DNA of 60,787 nucleotides from Terriglobia bacterium (lineage in GTDB: Bacteria > Acidobacteriota > Terriglobia > Terriglobales > Acidobacteriaceae), in contig JAIQFT010000022.1 in assembly GCA_020073185.1 (NCBI GenBank), positions 1 to 60,787 of the forward strand, in the 5' to 3' direction. The position numbers and the translations under genes were made by a program. Of this stretch, positions 1 through 8,756 are shown one piece after another. The notes below the pieces were generated by a model. It did not search any database. It was not told the origin of the DNA and saw only the letters and a list, made by a program, of their open reading frames with translations. How positions within the stretch are numbered: position 1 is the first letter of the stretch; the number at the start of each line of letters is the position of its first letter.

Positions 1-1076
1 CCGCCGTCGTTTGCGTTGACGTTCCCGAGCCCCTCGCCGATCTCTACCGCCTCTACGTCGTCCTCGCGCATTCCGGCAAACCGATCGTCACCGGCGCCTT
101 CTCCGCCGAATCCCTTCAGGGCATGCTCGATCTGCTCGCGCTCGATGCCGGGAGTCCCGCCGCCTTGCGCGCTCGCCCGCGTGCCGTCTTCGACGTCTGT
201 CCCTCGCCTCCGCTGCATTGGACGAATTTCGCCGCCCACAACATGCTCCAGTTGGCGCGTGCCGGCGTGCCCGCGCAAATCGTGTCCATGCCGATGGCGG
301 GCGCTACCGCGCCGGTCACGCTGATCGGCTCGGTCACGCAGCACGCCGCCGAAACCATCGCCGGCATCGTCATCCATCAACTTGCCGCCGCGGGAGCGCC
401 CGTGGTGTGGGGCGGTGCGCCTTCTATTCTCGACATGCGCACCGGCATCGCGCCCGTCGGCGCCATCGAGACCGTCATGCTCAACCTCGCGTGCGCTGAA
501 GTCGGCAAGCATCTCGGCCTGCCCACGCACGGCTACCTCGTTGCTAGCGACGCCAAGCTGCTGGACGCTCAAGCCGGTGCGGAATCCGGGATCTCTGCGG
601 TTCTGGGCGCGCTGGCCGGCATCAACATGATCTCCGGCGCTGGCATGATCGATTCCCTCGCCTGCCACAGCGCGGAAACACTGGTGCTCGACGCCGAGCT
701 AATCGCATCCGCCCGCCGCCTGCTGAAGGGGGTTGAGACTCCAACCTCGACTCTCGCCACCGCAATGTTCGCCTCGCTGCCAAAGGAAGGATTTCTGGCG
801 TCGCGCGAAACCCGGGCGCTCTTCCGCACCGAGCACCACCTGCCGTCGGCCGTCATTGACCGCGACAACTATCAGGAAGGCGCGGTCAGCGACGCCTTTT
901 CCCGCGCGCACGACGCCATCCCGCGGTTGCTCGCTTCGTACTCCCGCCCCGCGCTCAACCCCACTTTGCTGGCCGGCTTCGACGAATTACTCGCGCGGCA
1001 AGCGGCCAAATTCGGCGTTGCTTTCTCTCCTCCGACGCTCGAAAACGCCGCCCCGCTTCACGCCGACGCGCCTTAA
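1..1076 (+). CDS. MttB-family (trimethylamine methyltransferase-like) protein, 5'-truncated
   Basis: The reading frame is open from base 3 and runs off the left edge, so the N-terminus is missing; about 357 residues remain. The visible part has the MttB barrel style, for example KPIVTGAFSAESLQGM near the start, then VVWGGAPSILDMRTGIAPVG and the glycine-rich segment NMISGAGMIDS. MttB proteins move a methyl group from a methylamine or betaine-type substrate to a corrinoid protein. No in-frame TAG is present in the visible part, so this looks like the non-pyrrolysine branch (glycine-betaine-type or unknown substrate). No corrinoid protein or partner methyltransferase is seen beside it; the flavin prenyltransferase gene follows after 59 bases. 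Family assignment is firm, substrate unknown. Confidence 0.85.
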   Translation, partial: AVVCVDVPEPLADLYRLYVVLAHSGKPIVTGAFSAESLQGMLDLLALDAGSPAALRARPRAVFDVCPSPPLHWTNFAAHNMLQLARAGVPAQIVSMPMAGATAPVTLIGSVTQHAAETIAGIVIHQLAAAGAPVVWGGAPSILDMRTGIAPVGAIETVMLNLACAEVGKHLGLPTHGYLVASDAKLLDAQAGAESGISAVLGALAGINMISGAGMIDSLACHSAETLVLDAELIASARRLLKGVETPTSTLATAMFASLPKEGFLASRETRALFRTEHHLPSAVIDRDNYQEGAVSDAFSRAHDAIPRLLASYSRPALNPTLLAGFDELLARQAAKFGVAFSPPTLENAAPLHADAP

Positions 1077-1135
1077 ACCGCCTGCATTAGAACGGTCCAG
1101 AACTGCTGACGTATACTCGAATCGAGGATCCTCGC

Positions 1136-1738
1136 TTGCCTGAGCGTCGCCATTTGATCGTCGGCATCACCGGCGCCACCGGCGCCATTATTGGTGTGCG
1201 CATCCTGCAGCTTCTCCAGGGCACCGACGTGGACACGCACCTCGTCATCAGCCGCTGGGGCGCGCGCACGCTCGCCGAAGAAACCGAATACAACGTCGAG
1301 CAGGTGCAGGCCATGGCCGCGCACGCCTATCCCATCGGCGACCAGGGCGCGCCCATCTCCAGCGGCTCGTTCCTCACCGCCGGTATGGTGATCGCACCCT
1401 GCACCATGAATACGCTCAGCTCCATCGCGCACGGCCAGGGCGACAACCTCATTCACCGTGCCGCCGACGTAACCCTCAAGGAGCGCCGCAAGCTGGTGCT
1501 CGTCGTCCGCGAGACGCCGCTCAACGACATTCACCTCGAAAACATGCTGAAGCTCTCGCGCATGGGCGTGGTCATCTTTCCGCCCTTGCCCGCCTTCTAT
1601 AACCACCCCCAGTCGCTCGACGACATGGTCAGCCACATCGCCATGCGCGTGCTCGACCAGTTCAATCTCCATCTCGATGTGGTGCGACGCTGGGAGGGTG
1701 GCGCCACCAACAACGCGCGCCCGCGCGTCCCGAACTAG
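1136..1738 (+). CDS. ubiX: UbiX/Pad1-like flavin prenyltransferase
   Basis: 200 residues, the usual UbiX length. The N-terminus (LIVGITGATGAIIGVRIL) is the Rossmann-like FMN-binding start of the family; SSGSFLTAGMVIAPCTMNTL and LVLVVRETPLNDIHLENML are the other signature blocks. The enzyme makes prenylated FMN for UbiD-type decarboxylases. The start is a TTG at 1136, preceded by GAGG at 1124-1127 with 8 bases between; no ATG near this point gives the conserved N-terminus. No UbiD gene lies in the window, so the partner decarboxylase must be elsewhere or before the left edge. It follows the MttB-like gene on the same strand. Confidence 0.9.
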   Translation: MPERRHLIVGITGATGAIIGVRILQLLQGTDVDTHLVISRWGARTLAEETEYNVEQVQAMAAHAYPIGDQGAPISSGSFLTAGMVIAPCTMNTLSSIAHGQGDNLIHRAADVTLKERRKLVLVVRETPLNDIHLENMLKLSRMGVVIFPPLPAFYNHPQSLDDMVSHIAMRVLDQFNLHLDVVRRWEGGATNNARPRVPN

Positions 1739-1991
1739 AATTTCCCGCAGAAAAACGAAACGCGCCAGACCACAGCGCGCTCCCGTGCTCATCCCGTTCC
1801 GCCGCCGTGCTAGCTGCCCCCAGCCTGCGCATCGCGCGGCCCATAACCCCCGCGACGACCAGTCCGGCGACCACATACCCCGCGATCTCGATCGTCATGT
1901 ATGACGCGGTATAGCTGCCCGGGAATCCGTACCAGTTCCAATAGGGTATGTTGGTGGTGAACCACGGGATGCACCATTCGTCCCGGAACAA
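1739..1991 (-). pseudogene. possible remnant of a small membrane protein gene
   Basis: On the minus strand a frame opens after a TGA near 2007 and reads FTTNIPYWNWYGFPGSYTAS followed by a hydrophobic helix (EIAGYVVAGLVVAGVMGRAM) and positive residues, which looks like protein rather than chance. It then continues, without a stop, antisense into the ubiX 3' end, where the composition no longer looks coding. There is no good start; TTG at 1991 is the only in-frame candidate. I read it as the tail of a degraded membrane protein gene. I do not recognise the family. It fills the 310-base gap between ubiX and the cytochrome P460 gene. Confidence 0.35.
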
Positions 1992-2048
1992 TTCGGTACG
2001 TGCTCACGTAATCTGAGATCAAACGTCTACGGTCATGGGGGGTGAGGC

Positions 2049-2678
2049 GTGCTCAAGAAACTCGCGTATCTGCTGGCCGGATTCTCCGTTGTGCTCGCGT
2101 TGCACTACGTCGCCGTTTCGACGCAGGCGCAAAGTCCGGCGAAAAATACACACCAACCGCACTACACCTCCGACGGGCGCATGGAGCTTCCCGCCGATTA
2201 CCGCGAGTGGATCTTCCTGAGCTCTGGCATTGACATGAGCTACAACCCGCGCGCCATGGCGATGAACCACTCCATGTTCGACAACGTCTTCGTCAATCCT
2301 GAGGCGTACAAGGCGTTCCTCGAAACCGGTACGTGGCCCGACAAGACGATGCTCGTTCTCGAGGTGCGCGGCGCGGAGACCAAGGGCTCCATCAACCACT
2401 CCGGTCACTTTCAGAACGCTGAGTTCATGGGAATGGAAGTGCACGTGAAGGATGAGGCGCTCTTCGCGGGCAAGTGGGCCTTTTTTGGCTTTGACGACGC
2501 TAAACCGGCGAAGATGGTCCCCACCAAGGCCGACTGCTACTCCTGCCACCAGCAGCACGCCGCCGTGGATACGACGTTCGTGCAGTTTTATCCGACGCTG
2601 CTCCAGGTCGCGAAAAAGAAGAACACGCTCAGCCCTGCCTATGTCAAGGAAGCCGCCAGCGCGCAGGCCGCGCGCTAG
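2049..2678 (+). CDS. cytochrome P460-like c-type haem protein
   Basis: 209 residues with an N-terminal signal sequence or anchor (KLAYLLAGFSVVLALHYVAV). The haem motif is CYSCH near residue 164, followed by QQHAAVDTTFVQFYPTL, typical of the cytochrome P460 family; REWIFLSSGIDMSYNP is also family-like. Cytochromes P460 are periplasmic mono-haem proteins that oxidise hydroxylamine or nitric oxide, or simply carry electrons; the role here is not known. The start is GTG at 2049 with a GGTGAGG stretch just before it. An NrfHA nitrite reductase occurs about 27 kb away, so a reactive-nitrogen role is possible but only inferred. Confidence 0.8.
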   Translation: MLKKLAYLLAGFSVVLALHYVAVSTQAQSPAKNTHQPHYTSDGRMELPADYREWIFLSSGIDMSYNPRAMAMNHSMFDNVFVNPEAYKAFLETGTWPDKTMLVLEVRGAETKGSINHSGHFQNAEFMGMEVHVKDEALFAGKWAFFGFDDAKPAKMVPTKADCYSCHQQHAAVDTTFVQFYPTLLQVAKKKNTLSPAYVKEAASAQAAR

Positions 2679-2784
2679 TCGAATCGCCGCCCCATCGGCG
2701 TTGCGTTCTCAGCTCACGCGGATCTTCACGGATGGATCCTCGGAGAAGCACTATCCGGGTTCATCCGTGAAAATCCTTGTTCCG

Positions 2785-3936
2785 TCACCGCTTAACGAAA
2801 ATCGACTTGGGAACCATGCAGTGGACGCCCTTGCGGATGTCCACCATCTGGGTGATATCGCAGTCCACGGCGATCGACGTGAGCGCGTATGCCTCGTAGC
2901 GGTCCATCGGCACCATCTTCTGCGTGGACAGCCAGTCGATGGTGTTGCGCACGGCGATCTTTGTGGCCTCGGTCAGGTCCTCGTCGAAGCCCAGGAAGAT
3001 CCAGTGCGTCGGCGTTTCCGCCCACGGCCAGTCCGTCTTCATGCCCTTGTGGACGATGGGCTGGATCTCGATCTCCTTGTAAGCGCATTCAATCGCTTCC
3101 AGGTTCATCTCGCCGTTGCCCTGGCGGCAATGCGAGTCCCCGGTCCAGATCAGCGCGCCCTTCACGAACACCGGCAGATACAGACTTGAGCCCGCTTGCA
3201 GCTCGTTCAGGTCCATGTTCGATCCGTTCTTCCACGGACGCAGCGTGCTGGTGCGCCCCTTGGCGTCCTTGATTGGCGGACCGGCTTTTTCCTTGGGCTC
3301 GTCCGGATCAGGCGCCACGGCAATGACCCCGGGAAACGGCTTGAGGTCGACGACGATGCCCGGCTTGAATTCCGTTTGCATCTTCGCCAGGTCGAACTTG
3401 TAGTAACGGACGAAGCCTTCCGGAAATTCCTTGGGCAGCAGGCCAGTGGGGAATTCCTTGCCCGGGAGATTGAAGTTCTGCCCATATTCCTTGGGGACGA
3501 TTTTGAGGATGCGGATCTCCAGCGTGTCGCCGGGCTCGGCGCCCTCGACGTAAATCGGCCCGGTGATGGAATGCGGACCACCTCCAGGATTGGCCTTGCG
3601 CAGGCGCGTCAGTTCATCCATGGGTGGGCCGGCGATGGTGTGATCGGTCGGCGCCGGCTTGATGGCGTCGAGCGCGTGGTACCAGGTCTCGACCGAGACC
3701 GTATCGCCGGAGTGGACCGTCAGGCGCGGCTTCTCATTGACGTCAAACCAGCCCCACTGAACGTTTTCCTTGGTTGCGGGCAGGATATAGTGTTTGCCCG
3801 TAAGCACGGAACTCTTGCGCCCCATTGTGCCTTTGGGCTGCTTGTCTCTGGGTTTGGCAGTTTGCTGCGCTCCGGCTACAAGACTGACACCGACCATGGC
3901 AGCAAACGCGGATGCTCGTGTAGCGCCCCACTTCAT
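2785..3936 (-). CDS. exported acetamidase/formamidase family protein
   Basis: 383 residues from ATG 3936, which has an ideal GGAGGCG 6 bases upstream (3943-3949); the longer open frame to 4302 is not supported. A signal peptide is clear (ATRASAFAAMVGVSLVAGAQ), so the enzyme is likely periplasmic, unlike cytoplasmic FmdA/AmdA. Family blocks include HTIAGPPMDEL, GPIYVEGAEPGDTLEIRI, LIWTGDSHCRQGNGEMN and SIAVDCDITQMVD. Members hydrolyse short amides (formamide to formate plus ammonia). It is transcribed away from the FadR/oxalate locus; the 552-base divergent region between them may be shared. If it makes formate outside the membrane, that could feed an OxlT-type antiporter, but this is speculation. 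Confidence 0.85.
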   Translation of the reverse strand: MKWGATRASAFAAMVGVSLVAGAQQTAKPRDKQPKGTMGRKSSVLTGKHYILPATKENVQWGWFDVNEKPRLTVHSGDTVSVETWYHALDAIKPAPTDHTIAGPPMDELTRLRKANPGGGPHSITGPIYVEGAEPGDTLEIRILKIVPKEYGQNFNLPGKEFPTGLLPKEFPEGFVRYYKFDLAKMQTEFKPGIVVDLKPFPGVIAVAPDPDEPKEKAGPPIKDAKGRTSTLRPWKNGSNMDLNELQAGSSLYLPVFVKGALIWTGDSHCRQGNGEMNLEAIECAYKEIEIQPIVHKGMKTDWPWAETPTHWIFLGFDEDLTEATKIAVRNTIDWLSTQKMVPMDRYEAYALTSIAVDCDITQMVDIRKGVHCMVPKSIFVKR

Positions 3937-4418
3937 AAGTCGCCTCCAGAATGGAATCAAGGCAGATGATGTTGGCCGACTCTCCCCACGGAGTGGAATT
4001 GGCCGCGTACTGTATCCCGCTTTCAGGTGGGAGGCAAGACTGAGGACACAGAATATCTCGTGATGCGAGGGAGCGATCCGTAAGCAACGGGAGTCGCACG
4101 CGGAGACTTTGTTTCGCCGCGGAGTCGATGACATCAGGAAATCCATTTGCCTGCGGGGACATAAAACTGAGGACGGCGGCTTTGAGCAAAACGCGCAAGC
4201 TGCAGAGTGGGGAAGTCCGCTGAAAACGCAAAAATTAAGAAGCAACGCTGTAAGACACAGGCAAGAGAATGGCGCCAGAAGCGTGATGTGATGGTGGCGC
4301 ACCTATGGTGCAGAACCGGCTGCAGGCTGGGCACTGTTACCGCCTGTGCAAAACTCAGCCCCCGTACCTCTCTGTCTAGGTTACTGAAAACAAGCCAAAT
4401 AAAAATTTCCCTCAGCAC

Positions 4419-4449
4419 TTGACTTCAATAAATGAAGGAGGCGTAGAAT
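4419..4449 (+). promoter_or_regulatory. candidate promoter of the FadR/oxalate locus
   Basis: TTGACT at 4419-4424 and TAGAAT at 4444-4449 form a sigma-70-like pair with a 19-base spacer, slightly long. The -10 element touches the left arm of the palindrome that follows, as expected for repression by a product of the locus. Confidence 0.45.
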
Positions 4450-4470
4450 TGGTCCGGTCATCGGACCAAT
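4448..4470. promoter_or_regulatory. FadR-type operator palindrome
   Basis: ATTGGTCCG (4448-4456) and CGGACCAAT (4462-4470) are perfect 9-base inverted repeats around a 5-base spacer. The half-site TGGTC/GACCA resembles known operators of the FadR subgroup of GntR regulators (TGGT...ACCA). It lies 18 bases before the start codon of the FadR-type gene and overlaps the likely -10, so autoregulation is the simplest reading. Confidence 0.65.
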
Positions 4471-4488
4471 GCCCTAAATGGGAAACCA

Positions 4489-5196
4489 ATGAACCCGGCG
4501 GTCAAGAACGAGTTTGAGACAATCAAGCGCAACCGGATCTATGAAGAGATTGCCCGTCAAATCGAAAAAATGATCGCGGAAAAGATGAAGCCGGGCGACA
4601 TGTTGCCGCCGGAACGGCAACTGGCAGAGCAGTTCGGCGTTAGCCGCAGCTCGATCCGCGACGCCATCCGCACCCTGGAACTTTCCGGACTGGTGGAAGC
4701 GCGACAAGGGTTGGGAACGGTGGTACGCGAACCCTCGGCGGATGCCGTGGTCAATCCTCTCACCTCCATCCTGGTGCAAAAACGCAAGCTGGTAGGAGAG
4801 CTGATCGACGTGCGCAAGATGATCGAGCCGCCGCTGAGCGCACGCGCCGCATTGCACGCGACGCCGGAGGAAGTGGCGGAAATGGAATCCATCCTGGCGC
4901 GCCAGCAGCAGAAGATGAGCCAGGGTGATCTGGCCATCGATGAGGATGCGGAATTCCACTATGCCATTGCGCTGGCGGCCGACAACAGCGTGGTGCTCAA
5001 GGTGATTGATGTGCTCATGGACCTGCTGCGCGACACACGCGAGCGATCCTTGCAGGTAGCCGGGAGACCGGAGCGTTCCATCGCCAGTCACCGGGAGATT
5101 CTTGACGCCATCAAGCGTCGGGACGAGGCCGGCGCGGAAGCCGCCATGTCCCGGCACATCGAGGCGGTGGAGAACATCGTTTTTACGAAGCTGTGA
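4489..5196 (+). CDS. FadR-subfamily GntR transcriptional regulator
   Basis: 235 residues. Residues about 15-80 form the winged-helix domain (RIYEEIARQIEKMIAEKMKP, PPERQLAEQFGVSRSSIRDA, LSGLVEARQGLGTVVRE); the C-terminal two thirds is an all-helical FCD effector domain with the metal-binding-type residues in EDAEFHYAIA and ASHREILDAI. Such regulators bind small organic acids. The stop codon lies 17 bases before the start of the oxidoreductase gamma/delta gene, so it heads the operon. The palindrome upstream suggests it represses its own promoter and thus the oxidoreductase genes until its acid ligand binds; oxalate is the obvious candidate ligand, by inference from context only. Confidence 0.88.
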   Translation: MNPAVKNEFETIKRNRIYEEIARQIEKMIAEKMKPGDMLPPERQLAEQFGVSRSSIRDAIRTLELSGLVEARQGLGTVVREPSADAVVNPLTSILVQKRKLVGELIDVRKMIEPPLSARAALHATPEEVAEMESILARQQQKMSQGDLAIDEDAEFHYAIALAADNSVVLKVIDVLMDLLRDTRERSLQVAGRPERSIASHREILDAIKRRDEAGAEAAMSRHIEAVENIVFTKL

Positions 5197-5213
5197 GAGA
5201 GCGGAGGTTGCTC

Positions 5214-6386
5214 ATGGGCAAGCTGTATGCGGTTGAGATTGTCTATCGAGGGATTTTTCAAAAGAAGCTAGCCACTAACATCAGCCGCGCCATCGTGCTC
5301 GCGGCGCACTTGGACGGCAAGCCGGGGATCAGCTTCGGACGATACGGCGACAGCCCGGAGCGCAATGGGATTCCTGCCAAGAACTTCGCCATTGTGGCCA
5401 CCGACGAACAGACGCTGCAAGAGGGCATGGCGAAATACGAGCCCAAGGAAGTGGACATCACCATTTCCGTGGATGACACCCTGTGCAAGGGCGTGGAGTC
5501 GTGGGCCTGGTACGGCCTGCAGCCCATCAACAAGCTGACCAAGCCGGGCGGGACGCTGATCGTGACTTCCATGGAGCCGGCGGAGAAGCTGATCGAGATG
5601 GCGCACAATCGGGAGACCCCGTACAACCTGGCGATCGTGAAGGGCACTAGAAGCTTTTCCGGACTGTGGGTGTACAAGGACGACCACACCGACGTACGCA
5701 TCTTGGGGGCGATTGCCAAGGTGCTGCCGGAACTGGTCAGCCTGGACGCGATCAAGAAGACGATCCTGCAGGAATGGAAGGACCCGGTGAAGGTGGCGTC
5801 GGCCGAGAAGTCGTACCACCGCGTGACCAAAGTATTGGTGCAGCCGGGGCAGGGCAATCCGGAAACGCCGTACAAGTTCGAGCTGCCGAAGTGGCACGAG
5901 ATGGGTGAAGGCGTCGCGATCCCGTGCATCCCTGCGGGCAAGACCGTGGAAGACCCGGTGACGCACGTGTTGGGCGGCATCCGGCCGGACCGCAATCCGA
6001 CATTCAAGAAGTTCTCGACGCGCACCATGCGTCCGGTGGTGAACTTCGAGACCTGCATCAAGTGCACGCTGTGCTGGCTGCAGTGCCCCGACACGTGCTT
6101 CGACGTGACGCCGGAAGGCCTGTACGACGCCAACATGGAAGCCTGCTGCGGCTGCGGCGTGTGCGAAGCCGTGTGCCCGGTGGACAAATGCGTGACCATG
6201 GTGGCGGAGACCGAATTCCACGACAACGCCAGCCAGTGGGACATGTGGAGGAAGGATTCCACCGGTTACCTGCAATGGCTCAACCAGAAGATCGAGTCGC
6301 GGCCAGAGCGGTCGCATGGCTTCCGTTTCAGGGGACAGTACCAGGAACAAGTCGGCGAGATGCTGCAAATCGCCCAAGAGAGTTAA
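5214..6386 (+). CDS. oxalate oxidoreductase-like fused gamma/delta subunit
   Basis: 390 residues from ATG 5214, preceded by GGAGG at 5203-5207; a GTG at 5193 overlapping the regulator's stop is less likely. Residues 1-190 are the gamma domain of 2-oxoacid:ferredoxin oxidoreductases (EIVYRGIFQKKLATNISRAI, ISFGRYGDSPERNGIPAKNF). The C-terminal part is a two-cluster ferredoxin (delta): CIKCTLCWLQCPD and CCGCGVCEAVCPVDKC, each CxxCxxCxxxCP, binding two [4Fe-4S] clusters that pass electrons to ferredoxin. Fusion of gamma and delta with separate alpha and beta matches the architecture known for Moorella oxalate oxidoreductase. The alpha and beta genes follow directly. Confidence 0.85.
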   Translation: MGKLYAVEIVYRGIFQKKLATNISRAIVLAAHLDGKPGISFGRYGDSPERNGIPAKNFAIVATDEQTLQEGMAKYEPKEVDITISVDDTLCKGVESWAWYGLQPINKLTKPGGTLIVTSMEPAEKLIEMAHNRETPYNLAIVKGTRSFSGLWVYKDDHTDVRILGAIAKVLPELVSLDAIKKTILQEWKDPVKVASAEKSYHRVTKVLVQPGQGNPETPYKFELPKWHEMGEGVAIPCIPAGKTVEDPVTHVLGGIRPDRNPTFKKFSTRTMRPVVNFETCIKCTLCWLQCPDTCFDVTPEGLYDANMEACCGCGVCEAVCPVDKCVTMVAETEFHDNASQWDMWRKDSTGYLQWLNQKIESRPERSHGFRFRGQYQEQVGEMLQIAQES

Positions 6387-6407
6387 GACGCGAGGAGGAG
6401 AGCAGTC

Positions 6408-7640
6408 ATGGCGACGTTAGCTCCTGCTGTAGAAGAAAAAAAGGGCGGCGAAAAAACAGCGCTGATTACTGGAAGCGAGGCGATTGCCGTCGCCTGCCAG
6501 CTCGCCGACGTGGATGTGGTCACGGCTTATCCGATCCGCCCCTATGACACGGTGATGCAGTACGTAGCCAAGCTGGTGTCGAACGGCGAAATGGATTGCG
6601 AGTACATCGTGGCCGAGGGCGAACACTCCCAGTTCGAAATCGTAAAGCACGCCTCCGCGGTGGGCGCACGCGTGTTTTGCGGCTCCAGCGGCGTGGGATG
6701 GATGTACGCCATGGAAGCGCTGACGGTGACCCCGGCGCTGCGGCTCCCCATGGTGGCCATGGTGGGCAACCGCGCCCTCGACGATCCGGGCGCCTTCGGC
6801 ACCGAACACAACGACGCGCTGGCGGTGCGTGACCTGGGCTGGATGCTGACCTGGGTGGACAACGGTCAGGAGGCGCTGGACACCACTCTGATCGCCTATC
6901 GCGTGGCCGAGGACCGGCGCATCTTCCTGCCCTGCGCCATCAGTTGCGACGGTGCCTTCCTGACCCATTCGCAATCGCTGGTGAAAATCCCGTCGCAGGA
7001 GCAGGTCAACGAATTCCTGCCCAGGTACAACCGCGCTGACCTGCTCCTGCATCCGGACAATCCGATCACCGTGGCGCCGCAGGCCAACGAGGATTGGGTG
7101 ATGGAAATCCGGCGCCAGAACTACGCAGCCATGGAGCGCACCTACGGCGTGATCCGGGAAGCGTTCGCGGACTTCGAGCGCATCTTCGGACGCTCCTACG
7201 GCAACCCGTTCTTCGAGGAGTACATGACCGACGATGCCGACGTGGTGCTGATGGGTATGGGGACGCTATCCACACCGGTCAAGGTTGCCATCCGGCAGAT
7301 GCGCAAGGCAGGCAAGAAAGTGGGGTTCGTGCGCCTGCGCTGGTTCCGTCCGTTTGCCGCCGAAGAGCTGGCGCAGTGCCTGTCGCGTTTCAAAGCGGTG
7401 GGCGTGATCGATCGCGACTACTCTTTCGGCTCTCCGCACTCGGGCGGCGTGGTGGCGGGCGAGGTGCGCAACGCGCTGTACCCGGGAGCAGGAAAGAAGC
7501 CGCCGGTGCTGGGCTTCATTTGCGGCCTGGGCGGTCGCGAGGTGACCATTCCGGACGTGGAAAAGATCACGGGATCGGTCTACCAGGCGGCGGAAGGGAA
7601 GCAGCAACCGCTAACCCAATGGACCGGGTTGCGCGAGTAA
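6408..7640 (+). CDS. oxalate oxidoreductase-like alpha subunit
   Basis: 410 residues from ATG 6408 with GAGGAGGAG at 6392-6400. This is the pyrimidine-binding/domain II subunit of a 2-oxoacid:ferredoxin oxidoreductase. The usual YPITP motif reads YPIRPYD here (Arg44), and VGNRALDDPG places Arg122 and Asp125. The spacing Arg44-Arg122-Asp125 equals, as I recall, that of the oxalate pocket residues Arg31, Arg109 and Asp112 of Moorella oxalate oxidoreductase, where arginine replaces the threonine of pyruvate enzymes. This supports a small dianionic substrate such as oxalate (to 2 CO2 plus two electrons) over pyruvate. The glutamate that activates thiamine is expected in YIVAEGEHSQFE. Confidence 0.85.
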   Translation: MATLAPAVEEKKGGEKTALITGSEAIAVACQLADVDVVTAYPIRPYDTVMQYVAKLVSNGEMDCEYIVAEGEHSQFEIVKHASAVGARVFCGSSGVGWMYAMEALTVTPALRLPMVAMVGNRALDDPGAFGTEHNDALAVRDLGWMLTWVDNGQEALDTTLIAYRVAEDRRIFLPCAISCDGAFLTHSQSLVKIPSQEQVNEFLPRYNRADLLLHPDNPITVAPQANEDWVMEIRRQNYAAMERTYGVIREAFADFERIFGRSYGNPFFEEYMTDDADVVLMGMGTLSTPVKVAIRQMRKAGKKVGFVRLRWFRPFAAEELAQCLSRFKAVGVIDRDYSFGSPHSGGVVAGEVRNALYPGAGKKPPVLGFICGLGGREVTIPDVEKITGSVYQAAEGKQQPLTQWTGLRE

Positions 7641-7686
7641 CCACACAAGATCGGACGAAACAGTTCAGACGAAACAGTGAGGAGTT

Positions 7687-8712
7687 ATGGCGACAATCGT
7701 ACAGATTGACCCGACGCAACAATTGGACCCGTTCAAGTCAGTCAAGAAAATTCCGACGCATGAGTTCTTCACCTCCGGACACCGGACGTGCCAGGGCTGT
7801 GAGTCGGCGCTGGTCATGAAGATGATGGTCAAAGCGGCCGGGCCGCGCACCATCGTGCTGGGCAGTACGGGTTGCATGTACGTGGCCAATACTACGTACT
7901 ACAGCACGTCGTGGGTGGTGCCGTGGATGCATACGCAATTGGGCAGCAGCGGGTCGGCCGCGCTGGGCGTGGCGGCCGGGCTGAAGGCGCAGATGCGCAA
8001 GGGCAAGATGAAGAAAGAGCCGATCAACGTTATCGCCTTCTGCGGCGATGGTGGCGGCGCCGACATGGGACTGGGCGCGATTTCGGCGACCTTGACCCAT
8101 CCCGATTACAACTGCCTGATCCTGCTCTACGACAATGAGTCGTACGCCAACACCGACATCCAGCTATCCGGCAGCACGCCCTGGGGCGCCAACACCACCT
8201 TCAGCACGCCGGGCTCGGTGAAGCGCATCATGCACCACCGCTGGAAGAAGAACATGGCGGGGCTGATGGCGGTGGGGCACCCGACTTGCCGCTACGTTGC
8301 GACGATTTGCATGTCGTACGGATTGCACGGTATGAACAGCATCCGCAAAGCGCTGACCATCGGCGGACCGACCTTTATCCATTCCCTGGATCCGTGTCCC
8401 AAGGGTTGGGATTACGATCCCATCCAATCGCACGAACTGGGCGAGCTGGCGGTGCAGTGCGGTATTTGGCCGCTTTACGAAGTTGAGGATGGCAAGCTGC
8501 GGCTCACGGGGAGAACGCAGCAGATCGCCGACGGGAAGATTCCGCGCAAACCGGTTCGGGATTACCTGCTGCGGCAGGGTAGGTTCGCGCACTTTACCAA
8601 CGACGATCTGGATTATTTCCAGGCCAAGATCGATCAGATGTGGACGAAGTGGCTGATCCCGGGTGTGATTCCGTTCGAGAAAGACCTGGCAGCTGATAAC
8701 CCGCCGGCGTAA
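7687..8712 (+). CDS. oxalate oxidoreductase-like beta (thiamine diphosphate-binding) subunit
   Basis: 341 residues. The N-terminal CQGCESAL carries the paired cysteines of the proximal [4Fe-4S] cluster, LGSTGCMYVANTTY follows, and the thiamine diphosphate/Mg motif is FCGDGGGADMGLGAISATL with the later DNESYANTDIQLSG. These are the beta-subunit landmarks of the 2-oxoacid:ferredoxin oxidoreductases. The start ATG 7687 has GGAG at 7681-7684 with only two bases between, a tight spacing that may lower translation. The gene ends inside a perfect GC hairpin (8700-8721). With alpha and gamma/delta it should form the complete cytoplasmic enzyme. Confidence 0.87.
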   Translation: MATIVQIDPTQQLDPFKSVKKIPTHEFFTSGHRTCQGCESALVMKMMVKAAGPRTIVLGSTGCMYVANTTYYSTSWVVPWMHTQLGSSGSAALGVAAGLKAQMRKGKMKKEPINVIAFCGDGGGADMGLGAISATLTHPDYNCLILLYDNESYANTDIQLSGSTPWGANTTFSTPGSVKRIMHHRWKKNMAGLMAVGHPTCRYVATICMSYGLHGMNSIRKALTIGGPTFIHSLDPCPKGWDYDPIQSHELGELAVQCGIWPLYEVEDGKLRLTGRTQQIADGKIPRKPVRDYLLRQGRFAHFTNDDLDYFQAKIDQMWTKWLIPGVIPFEKDLAADNPPA

Positions 8713-8721
8713 GCCGGCGGG
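8700..8721 (+). terminator. GC hairpin spanning the beta-subunit stop codon
   Basis: CCCGCCGGC (8700-8708), loop GTAA, GCCGGCGGG (8713-8721): a perfect 9-base stem with the stop codon TAA (8710-8712) partly in the loop. No T-run follows, so it may be an RNA-stability or partial-termination hairpin rather than a strong terminator. Confidence 0.4.
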
Positions 8722-8756
8722 CCTAAAACCCGGGATAGTTGGCACCTCCGAAAGCG

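Larger units (their letters stand above)
3937..4488. other. divergent intergenic region between formamidase and FadR genes
   Basis: 552 bases with no credible gene on either strand; the short open frames here lack ribosome sites and family-like sequence. The left end holds the formamidase ribosome site and the right end the FadR-gene promoter and operator (listed separately). Base composition is visibly more AT-rich from about 4380 to 4450 than in the flanking genes. Confidence 0.6.

Noticed and set aside
3-1076. Pyrrolysine-containing trimethylamine methyltransferase
   Set aside because: The visible MttB-like frame has no in-frame TAG, so the pyrrolysine form is not supported; the missing 5' part cannot be judged.
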